Under the pieces are notes generated by a model. The model was not told the origin of the DNA, searched no databases, and saw nothing but the letters and a program-made list of their open reading frames with translations. From Hydrogenophaga sp. 2FB (GTDB taxonomy: Bacteria > Pseudomonadota > Gammaproteobacteria > Burkholderiales > Burkholderiaceae_C): 47,175 bases of DNA. Position numbers and translations under genes: made by a program. Shown here one piece after another: positions 40,743 to 47,175 of the stretch; the first letter of the stretch is position 1, and every line of letters begins with the position of its first letter. The DNA lies in the NCBI RefSeq assembly GCF_005503365.1, contig NZ_SCML01000049.1, forward strand, positions 1 to 47,175, in the 5' to 3' direction.

Positions 40743-41599
40743 GGTGTCTCCTGTGCCAGGTTGTGGGTCAGATCGTTCGCCGCATCGCGGTCCCAGTCAA
40801 AGCGCATGGGCTCGCGCCGCACGAAACGGTTCACCGCCTCGGCGTGGTCGTCTTCCGCCAGGCAGATCGCCTGCGCGGCCGCTTCCAGCTCGGCCAGCGT
40901 GGCCGCATCGAGTTCGAAGGCGCGGTTCGTCAGGCGCTTGGTCAGGCCGAGCGCGACGCGCGGCGCGGCCAGGAAGCGCCGCGCCATGGCCAAGGCTTCG
41001 GGCAGCAGCACTTCGGGTGCGTGCAGCGCATGCACGATGCCGAGCCGTTCGGCCTCGTCCGCCTCGACACGCCGCCCCGTCATGAGCAGTTCCTTGGCCT
41101 TGTTCATGCCGATGGCGCGCGGCAGCAGATGGATCGCGCCCATGTCGGGCACCGCGCCGATGCGCAGGAACACCATGCAGAACGAGGCGCGTGGCGTGGC
41201 CAGCACAAAATCGGCGCACAGCGCGATGGCGAAGCCACCGCCCCAGGCCGCACCGTCGACGGCCGCGATGACCGGTATCTCCAGCTCGCGCAGGCGCTGC
41301 AGCCAGCCGTGCAGATCAAGCAGGCGCTGGCGCGTGGCCGCTGGCGTGGTCGTCTGCGGATCGGTGAGGCGCGCTTGCATCAGCTTCACGTCGCCGCCGG
41401 CGCAGAAGGCGCCGCCACTGCCGGTGAGCACCAGCGCGCGCACCTGCCCATGGGCCTGCACATGGTTCACCATCTCGGCGTAATCGGCGCGCAGCGCCAT
41501 CGTGAGCGGGTTGCGGGCTTCGCCGCGCAGGTGTTCGAAGACGGCCACGCCGTCGCCGCCAATGGTCAGGCGCGATTCGCGCAGGTCCAGGCGCTCCAT
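40739..41599 (-). CDS. Enoyl-CoA hydratase/isomerase family protein (paralogue of 45186-46025)
   Basis: A 286-aa crotonase-fold protein. Motifs are GGAFCAGGDVKLM, VDGAAWGGGFAIALCADFVLA and FLRIGAVPDMGAIHLLPRAIG, where Asp (PDMG) occupies the second catalytic position. It is closely similar to the product of 45186-46025 through the whole core. It starts at ATG 41599, overlapping the CaiB stop by one base (TGATG). It likely hydrates or isomerises an unsaturated acyl-CoA made by the fused dehydrogenase. Confidence 0.88.
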   Translation of the reverse strand: MERLDLRESRLTIGGDGVAVFEHLRGEARNPLTMALRADYAEMVNHVQAHGQVRALVLTGSGGAFCAGGDVKLMQARLTDPQTTTPAATRQRLLDLHGWLQRLRELEIPVIAAVDGAAWGGGFAIALCADFVLATPRASFCMVFLRIGAVPDMGAIHLLPRAIGMNKAKELLMTGRRVEADEAERLGIVHALHAPEVLLPEALAMARRFLAAPRVALGLTKRLTNRAFELDAATLAELEAAAQAICLAEDDHAEAVNRFVRREPMRFDWDRDAANDLTHNLAQETP

Positions 41600-42822
41600 C
41601 AGATCACCTTCTGCGCGCGCAGGTGCTCGCACTGCTCGGGTGTCAGGCCGAGCCAGTCGCCATAGACCTCGTCGTTGTCCTGGCCGACGTCGCCACCCGT
41701 GCTGTAGACCGAGCCCGGGTCGTGGTGGAAGCGCGGCACCACGTCCTGGATCGGTACCGTGCCGAAATCGCGGTCGGGCACCTGGCGCAGAAAGCCGCGC
41801 GCCTGCACCTGTGGGTCTTCGACGATCTGGCGCGCCGAGTAGATCGGCGACAGCGTGCCTTCGTGGCGCTCGAAGCGCTCCAGCACATCGTCCAGGTCGT
41901 GTTCGGCGAACCAGTGCCGGAACAGTTCGTTGAGTTCGGTCGTGTGCGCGCAGCGGTTGCTGTTGCTGGCGTAGCGCGGGTCGGTGATGAGGTCGGCGCG
42001 GTCGATCGCGCGGCAGTTGGCGGCGAACAGCACGTTGGTGCTGCCGGACAGGGAGATCCACTGCCCGTCGCGCGTTGCGAAAACGCCGGTGGGCGCCGAG
42101 TACTGGCTCTCGTTGCCCGAGCGTCCGTGCGACTCACCGAGCAGCGCCTGCTTGATGGGCAGGAACTCCATGAGCTTGAGCATGGCCTCGGTCAAGGACA
42201 AATCAATCTCTTCGCCCGGGGCTTCGGGGTCGCGCGCGCGCTTCCACAGCGCGGTCATCACACCCAGCGCGCCGAACAGGCCGCCAATCGAATCGCCGAT
42301 GGGATAACCCGCGTGCATGGGCTCGCCCTTGGCGTCCCCAGTGATGTAGGTCAGGCCACCCATGGCCTCGAAGATGCGCGTGAAGCCGGGGCGGTCGCGG
42401 TACGGGCCGGTCTGGCCGAAGGCCGTTGCGCGCAGGATCACCAGGCGCGGCTGCAGCGACCACAGCGTGTCGCGGTCCAGGCCCCACTTGTCGAGCGTGC
42501 CCGGGCGGAAGTTCTCGATCAGCACGTCGAAGCTCGGCAGCATCTGCTTCAACAGCGCCAGGCCCTCGGGCTTGCGCAGGTCGAGCGAGATCAGCTTCTT
42601 GTTGCGGTTGGTGACCTTCCACCACAGCGGCTTGCCGTCCTTGAAGGGTGGGAAGCTGCGGCAGCTGTCACCGCTGCCGGGCAGTTCGACCTTGAGCACC
42701 TCGGCGCCGTAGTCCGCCAGCAGCGCGGCGGCCGAGGGCGCGGCCACGATCGTGGCGATGTCGAGCACGCGCAGGCCAGCCAATGGCCCCTGCCCGCGTC
42801 CCTTGGGAACATCGAAGCTCAT
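41599..42822 (-). CDS. CaiB/BaiF-family CoA transferase (formyl-CoA-transferase-like)
   Basis: A 407-aa family III CoA transferase. The N-terminal GLRVLDIATIVAAPSAAALLADYGAEVLKVE and IENFRPGTLDKWGL are standard, as is FGQTGPYRDRPGFTRIFEAMGG; the catalytic Asp is expected in the GFTRIFEAM/YPIGDSIGG region. It probably loads the substrate acid with CoA from a donor acyl-CoA, thus starting the pathway without ATP. Translation is coupled to the fused ACAD gene upstream by ATGA and to the hydratase downstream. Confidence 0.9.
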   Translation of the reverse strand: MSFDVPKGRGQGPLAGLRVLDIATIVAAPSAAALLADYGAEVLKVELPGSGDSCRSFPPFKDGKPLWWKVTNRNKKLISLDLRKPEGLALLKQMLPSFDVLIENFRPGTLDKWGLDRDTLWSLQPRLVILRATAFGQTGPYRDRPGFTRIFEAMGGLTYITGDAKGEPMHAGYPIGDSIGGLFGALGVMTALWKRARDPEAPGEEIDLSLTEAMLKLMEFLPIKQALLGESHGRSGNESQYSAPTGVFATRDGQWISLSGSTNVLFAANCRAIDRADLITDPRYASNSNRCAHTTELNELFRHWFAEHDLDDVLERFERHEGTLSPIYSARQIVEDPQVQARGFLRQVPDRDFGTVPIQDVVPRFHHDPGSVYSTGGDVGQDNDEVYGDWLGLTPEQCEHLRAQKVI

Positions 42823-45161
42823 GCGGCGCTCCGGCCCGCGGCGATGAAGCGGCCGAGCTGCTGCGTCGCATCGCCGAGCAGGGTGTCGTTGGCCACCAGG
42901 CGCTTGGCGTAGTGGCTGATCGCGGTTTCGTCCTGCAGACCAACCGCGCCGTGCAACTGCAGGCAGTCCAGCGCGATGGCGCGGCCCGCGCGGCCCGCCA
43001 TCCACTTGGCGGCCGCGATGCGCTGCGCGCGCTCGACCGGCGAGGCCGAGGTCCAGCCCACCACCGCTTCGCGCACCAGCGTGCGGGTGTGGACCCACAG
43101 GCGGAAATGCTCGACCACGCGGTGCTGCAAGGCTTGGTACTCGGACAGGCTGCGGCCGAACTGTTTGCGCGTGCGCATGTAGTCGACGGTCAGCGCCAGC
43201 GCGCGCCGCATGGCGCCCACGCTCTCGGCGCTCAGGGCCACCGTGGCGAACGCCAGCGCCTCCTCCACCATCTCGCCCGCGCGCTCGGGGCCGGCCAGCT
43301 TGGCCTCTTCGGGCAATACCAGATCGTTGAACTGCAGGTCCGCCGCGCCGCGGCCGTCGTGCAGGTGGTAGCGCCGCGCACCGATGCCGGGTTGGTTGGC
43401 CGCGCACTCGAACAGCGCAAGCCCGCCGCCGTCGAGCCGCGCGCTGACGATCAGTCGCTCGGCCACGTCCGCGCCGAGCACGAGGCGCTTGTGGCCGCTC
43501 AGGCGCCAGCCGTCGCCCTGGCGGTACGCCGTGACGCCCACGGGCGCATCGGCGCTCTGGCCACCGTGCGCGAAGGCCACGCGTGCGCCCTGTGCCATCA
43601 GCGCTTCCAGGCCGGCGCTGCGCCCGGCGTAGTCGCTGGCGTGCAGCAACAACTGGGTCGGCAACACCGAGGTCCAGAGCACCGGCTCGACCACGAGCGC
43701 TTCGCCCAACGCTTCCATCACGGGCACGAGATCGCCCAAGGCGCCACCAAAGCCGCCGTCGCGCTCGGGCACCAGCAGACCGGTCAGGCCCAGGTCCACC
43801 AGCGCTTGCCACAGGCCGGCGTCGAAGCTGCCTTCGTCGGCGATCACGGCGCGGCGGCGGTCGAAGTCGTAGCGGTCGGCGAGCAACCGGCGCAAGGCGC
43901 TGTCCAGCATCGCCTGCTGGTCGTCGAGCCCGGCCGCGATCGGCATTTCCAGTTCGGTCTGGCCGCCAAAGATGGCTTTTGAAATGATGCCGCGCTGCAC
44001 CTCGGATGTGCCGCCGCCCAGCGTGATGCCGCGGTAGCGCCACACGTGCAGCGGCAGGTTGTTGACGTGGTTGTCCACCAGCGGTTGCGCCGACGGCGTG
44101 CCCAGGATGGCTTCGGGATCGAACGGCATGGCATCCTGCCCGACGATGTCGAGCTGCAGCTGGTGCAGGTTCTGCAGCACCTCGTTGCCCTGGATCTTGA
44201 GCAGCGACGCCTCCAGCATCGGCTCGGCGCCGTCCTGCACCGCGCGCACGGTCGGCCACCAGCCGCCTTCGAGCGCGCGCGCCTGGATGTCGAGCTCGGC
44301 CAGTCGGCGCGCGTAGACATCTTGCGTGAGCAGCGAGGCACCGTCCGGACCACGGCCTTGCGCGAGCTCGACGGTCTCGGCCAGCGCGGCCTTCGCTTCG
44401 GCGACGCGCGCCACGAACAGCCGCTCGGTCACGAGCAGGCCCTTGGCCACCGACCAGCCCGCGTGCTCCGCGCCGATCAGGTTGGCCACCGGCACCCGCA
44501 CCTCGTCGAAGAACATCTGCACATGGAAGATCGAGCCGTTCATGAAGCGGATCGGCCGGACCGACACGCCTGGCGACGTCAGGTCGATCAGCAGCACCGA
44601 GATGCCGTCCTGCTTGCGCTGTGCGCCGGTGTCGCTGCGCACCAGCACCAGCGCCCAGTTGGCCCAGTGGCCATAGCTCTGCCAGATCTTGGTGCCGCTC
44701 ACGACGAAGTGGTCGCCCTCGCGCCGCGCGACGGTGCGCAGCGAGGCCAGGTCGGAGCCCGCGTCGGGCTCGGAGTAACACTGGGCCCAGTAGTCCTCGA
44801 ACGACAGCATGCGCGGCAGGTAGTGCGCGCATTGCTCGGGCGTGCCGTGGCGCATGAGGGTCGGGCCGATGGTGTCGATGCCCAGGTTCTCGAACTGGGG
44901 CGCGTCGCAGGCCGCGATTTCCTCGCGGAACACCGCCTGCTGCAGCAACGACCAGCCGGTGCCGCCGTGTTCGGCCGGCCAGCCCGGCGCGGCCCAGCCG
45001 CGCGCATGCAGGATGCGCTGCCAGCGCATGGCCTGCTCGCGCGTGACGAGACAGTGCGCGCGCACGGCGGCCTGGATGTCCAGGGGAATGGCCTGCTGCA
45101 AAAAGGCCCTGACCTCGGCGCGGAAGGCGGCGAGGTCGGCGGAAGAAGAGGATTGCGACAT
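42819..45161 (-). CDS. Fused double-domain acyl-CoA dehydrogenase (FadE34-like)
   Basis: A 780-aa protein made of two ACAD units. The N-terminal half (about 1-405) has CYSEPDAGSDLASLRT, GTKIWQSYGHWANWAL and ITLGGGTSEVQRGIISKAIF. The C-terminal half (about 410-780) is more diverged, with VPERDGGFGGALGDLVPVMEA, QFGRSLSEYQALQHRV, QLHGAVGLQDETAISHYAKR and LLGDATQQLGR. The usual catalytic YEGT glutamate is Gly in the first half (GGGT) and not obvious in the second. Normal ACADs have about 380 aa; heteromeric pairs are common in side-chain degradation, and FadE34 of actinobacteria is a fused example. It is the oxidation step of this operon. Confidence 0.9.
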   Translation of the reverse strand: MSQSSSSADLAAFRAEVRAFLQQAIPLDIQAAVRAHCLVTREQAMRWQRILHARGWAAPGWPAEHGGTGWSLLQQAVFREEIAACDAPQFENLGIDTIGPTLMRHGTPEQCAHYLPRMLSFEDYWAQCYSEPDAGSDLASLRTVARREGDHFVVSGTKIWQSYGHWANWALVLVRSDTGAQRKQDGISVLLIDLTSPGVSVRPIRFMNGSIFHVQMFFDEVRVPVANLIGAEHAGWSVAKGLLVTERLFVARVAEAKAALAETVELAQGRGPDGASLLTQDVYARRLAELDIQARALEGGWWPTVRAVQDGAEPMLEASLLKIQGNEVLQNLHQLQLDIVGQDAMPFDPEAILGTPSAQPLVDNHVNNLPLHVWRYRGITLGGGTSEVQRGIISKAIFGGQTELEMPIAAGLDDQQAMLDSALRRLLADRYDFDRRRAVIADEGSFDAGLWQALVDLGLTGLLVPERDGGFGGALGDLVPVMEALGEALVVEPVLWTSVLPTQLLLHASDYAGRSAGLEALMAQGARVAFAHGGQSADAPVGVTAYRQGDGWRLSGHKRLVLGADVAERLIVSARLDGGGLALFECAANQPGIGARRYHLHDGRGAADLQFNDLVLPEEAKLAGPERAGEMVEEALAFATVALSAESVGAMRRALALTVDYMRTRKQFGRSLSEYQALQHRVVEHFRLWVHTRTLVREAVVGWTSASPVERAQRIAAAKWMAGRAGRAIALDCLQLHGAVGLQDETAISHYAKRLVANDTLLGDATQQLGRFIAAGRSAA

Positions 45162-45185
45162 GGTGGGCTCGATGAAAAAGAGGCG

Positions 45186-46025
45186 TCAGCTGGGAACTGC
45201 CGGACGGTCCCAGTCGTAAGCACTGGGCTGGCCCTGGGAGAAACGCGCGGCGGCCGTGGCGTGGTACGGCGTGTGCATGGCGATGCCTTGCGCATAGGCC
45301 TCGAGGGAACACATCGTGGCGTAGTCGGTCTCGAAGGTTTTGTTGAGCAGGTTCTTGGTCATGGCGGCGGCTTCGCGCGGCCCGTCGCAGAGCTTGCGCG
45401 CGAAGGCATGCGCCTGCGCCAGCAGCACCTCGGGTGCGTGCACCGCGTGCACGAAGCCGAGCGCCTGGCCTTCGGCCGCGTCGATGCGCCGCGCGGTCAG
45501 CATCACGTCCTTGGCGCGGGCCAGGCCGATGAGGCGCGGCAGGGTGTACAGCGCGCCGTAGTCGGGCACCGCGCCCATGCGCGCGAAGGACATGCAGAAG
45601 GCCGCGCGCGTGGATGCGATCACGAAGTCGGCCTGCAGCGCCAGGCCGAAGCCCGCGCCGTAGGCCGCCCCGTCCACGGAAGCGATGACCGGCATGTCGA
45701 GTTCGCGCAGCGGCGTGAGCCAGCGGTGCGAATCCTGCAACCGGCGGCGCACCGCATCGGGCGAGTTGAGTTCGGGGTCCGGGTTCTGCAGGCGTTCGTT
45801 CATGCCCTTGACGTCGCCGCCGGCGCAGAAGCTGCCGCCCGAGCCGGTGATGATCAACACGCGCACGTCGCGGCGGCGGGACACGTGGTCCAGCATCCGT
45901 TCGTAGTCGTCGCGCAGCACCATCGACATCGCGTTGCGCGACTGCGGGCGCTGGTGCGAGAACTCGGCCACGGGGCCGTCGATGCGCAGGGCGGCTTCTT
46001 GAAATTCGATCAATGGGGCGGTCAT
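45186..46025 (-). CDS. Enoyl-CoA hydratase/isomerase family protein (paralogue of 40739-41599)
   Basis: A 279-aa crotonase-fold protein. Motifs are GGSFCAGGDVKGMNERL, VDGAAYGAGFGLALQADFVIA and FARMGAVPDYGALYTLPRLIG. It matches the 40739-41599 product in almost every block, including the ends (YDWDRPA and FDWDRDA), so the two come from one duplication. The start is ATG 46025, 17 bases after the Bug stop. It lies just upstream of the fused ACAD gene. Confidence 0.88.
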   Translation of the reverse strand: MTAPLIEFQEAALRIDGPVAEFSHQRPQSRNAMSMVLRDDYERMLDHVSRRRDVRVLIITGSGGSFCAGGDVKGMNERLQNPDPELNSPDAVRRRLQDSHRWLTPLRELDMPVIASVDGAAYGAGFGLALQADFVIASTRAAFCMSFARMGAVPDYGALYTLPRLIGLARAKDVMLTARRIDAAEGQALGFVHAVHAPEVLLAQAHAFARKLCDGPREAAAMTKNLLNKTFETDYATMCSLEAYAQGIAMHTPYHATAAARFSQGQPSAYDWDRPAVPS

Positions 46026-46042
46026 GGCGGTGGGCTCCCGGG

Positions 46043-47053
46043 TCAGTCCTTGAAGGACACGTTCATCTCGCGGGCCAGCCGGCCGATCTGGTTGCGCTGC
46101 TGCTCGAACTGGGCAAGCGCCGCGGCGCTGGTGCCGCCTTCGGCCTCGATCCCCGCCACGCGCAGTGAGGCCAGCACCTCGGGGTTCTTGAGAATCTCGT
46201 TGACGTGGCGGTTGAGCGTGGCCACCAGCGGCGCCGGTGTGCCGGGCGGCGCCACGAGCATGAACCAGGGCGTGACGCCTTCGATGTCGCGCGTGAGGCC
46301 TTGCTCGCCGCTGGTCGGCACGTCGGGCGTGAGCGCCGAACGGCGGGGTTCGGTGACGGCCAGCAGCCGGATGTTGCCGCGCTCGACCAGGGGCCGCACG
46401 GCCGCGTAGTCCAGCATCGCGAAGTCCACTTCGCCGGTGGCGACCGCGACGGCCGTCGGCGCGTTGCCTTTGTAGGGCACGCCAGTGGCCTGGACCCCCA
46501 TGGAGCGCACCAGCGCCAGCGCCGCCAGGTGCGGGTTGCTGCCGTTGCCGCCCTGGCCGAAGCTCAGCTTGCCGCTGTTGGCCTTGGCGTAGGCGACGAA
46601 TTCCTGCGCGTTCTTCGCCGGCAGGTTGGCGCGCACCGCCAGGAACGAGGGCGCGCGGGCCAGCGCCGCGACCGGCACGAAGTCCTTGCCGGGCGCGAAG
46701 GCAAAGTCCGGGAACATCAGCGGAAAACTGGTGGCGACCGCGTTCGCGATGCCCAGCGTGTAGCCGTCGGGCGCCGCCTTGGTCACCATCTCCATGCCGA
46801 TGCGCGTGGCCGCACCGGGTTTGTTCTCGACGATGAACTGGCCGCCCATGCGCTCCTGCAGCTTCTGCGCGAGCAAACGCGCCAGGGTATCGGTGCTGGC
46901 GCCGGCCTGCAGGCCCACCACCAGGCGCACCGGGCGCTCGGGGTACTGGGCCTGCGCCGACAGCGCGAGGGCGCCACCGGCGAGGCAGAGGGCGGCGGCG
47001 CGAACGCCGCGCGATGTCAGGCGCTTGAGCGCCGATGCAAAGGGAATAGGCAT
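46043..47053 (-). CDS. Bug/TctC-family periplasmic solute-binding protein
   Basis: A 336-aa exported protein. The signal peptide runs from about 1 to 35 (ending SAQAQ). Then come YPERPVRLVVGLQAGASTDTLAR and FIVENKPGAATRIGMEMVTK, the Bug ligand loops, and AAPDGYTLGIAN. It is the first gene of the acyl-CoA operon, starting at ATG 47053. Its ligand is probably the acid that the operon degrades. It is one of four orphan Bug genes in the window. Confidence 0.92.
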   Translation of the reverse strand: MPIPFASALKRLTSRGVRAAALCLAGGALALSAQAQYPERPVRLVVGLQAGASTDTLARLLAQKLQERMGGQFIVENKPGAATRIGMEMVTKAAPDGYTLGIANAVATSFPLMFPDFAFAPGKDFVPVAALARAPSFLAVRANLPAKNAQEFVAYAKANSGKLSFGQGGNGSNPHLAALALVRSMGVQATGVPYKGNAPTAVAVATGEVDFAMLDYAAVRPLVERGNIRLLAVTEPRRSALTPDVPTSGEQGLTRDIEGVTPWFMLVAPPGTPAPLVATLNRHVNEILKNPEVLASLRVAGIEAEGGTSAAALAQFEQQRNQIGRLAREMNVSFKD

Positions 47054-47149
47054 GGCGATGTCTCCAGGTTGGGCCCGCTTGGGCCGTCCGGTCTCGCACG
47101 ATGCGAGCCGGCTCTGGAAGAAATCATCGCCGCCCGGGAGGCATTGCGC

Positions 47150-47174
47150 CCCACCCCTGACGGGCGGGGGTGGG
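47150..47174. repeat. Inverted repeat at the window end, upstream of the acyl-CoA operon
   Basis: CCCACCCC (47150-47157) is complementary to GGGGTGGG (47167-47174) with a 9-base loop. It is located about 100 bases before the first gene of the minus-strand operon, at the very edge of the window. It could be a terminator of an unseen neighbour or an operator; the sequence beyond it is needed to decide. I see no clear promoter between 47054 and 47150. Confidence 0.45.
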
Positions 47175-47175
47175 T

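Noticed and set aside
41599..45312. Open frame of 1,237 codons on the minus strand across the ACAD and CaiB genes
   Set aside because: Only its C-terminal part is the CaiB protein. The rest reads the fused ACAD gene in a wrong frame, with Arg/Ala-rich low-complexity sequence; the real ACAD has its own start at 45161.

Overview
The window is GC-rich, densely coding chromosome of a betaproteobacterium, most likely a member of the Comamonadaceae (Burkholderiales). The evidence is a Comamonas-type phenol hydroxylase/meta-cleavage operon with a DmpR/AphR activator and a GntR partner, several orphan Bug (TctC-type) binding proteins inside catabolic operons, and an HU-like protein with a Lys/Ala/Pro tail. 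I see no tRNA, rRNA, CRISPR array, insertion sequence or phage gene. Almost all genes belong to catabolic operons with tight ATGA start/stop overlaps.

Region A (1-8327): a minus-strand operon running from an alpha/beta hydrolase through a Bug protein, an EntE-like aryl-acid AMP ligase, a VOC protein, an unrecognised 86-aa protein, a salicylyl-CoA-5-hydroxylase-like FAD monooxygenase, a 4HBT thioesterase and a maleate isomerase to a second, truncated Bug protein. A divergent TetR-type regulator faces it. Together this looks like a CoA-dependent aromatic (or heteroaromatic) acid pathway that ends in maleate to fumarate. The exact substrate is not evident.

Region B (8328-10660): a tandem glycine riboswitch sits directly upstream of a class A penicillin-binding protein rather than a glycine-cleavage gene.

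Region C (10705-25858): a complete phenol degradation island. The minus-strand operon dmpKLMNOPQB, an HbpS/GlcG-like gene, then dmpD-C-E-H-F-G-I converts phenol to catechol, cleaves it in meta position and yields pyruvate and acetyl-CoA. A sigma-54 promoter and an upstream DmpR-type site lie in the divergent region. On the plus strand are dmpR and an AphS/PhcS-like GntR gene.

Region D (25908-35065): a minus-strand trio of APH-like kinase, SDR and ACAD10/11-like acyl-CoA dehydrogenase, reminiscent of levulinate/4-hydroxy-acid catabolism (LvaA, LvaD, LvaC). It is faced by an FCD-type GntR regulator with a perfect palindrome in the divergent region. Then follow an XRE-type DNA-binding protein and a complete branched-chain-amino-acid-type ABC importer (two ATPases, binding protein, two permeases).

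Region E (35185-47175): an HU-like nucleoid protein, then a ten-gene minus-strand operon of acyl-CoA metabolism: Bug, enoyl-CoA hydratase, a fused double acyl-CoA dehydrogenase (FadE34-like architecture), CaiB-type CoA transferase, hydratase, Bug, hydratase, SCP-x-like thiolase, SDR and a second CaiB protein. It probably degrades a branched or cyclic carboxylic acid as CoA thioester. The substrate is unknown.
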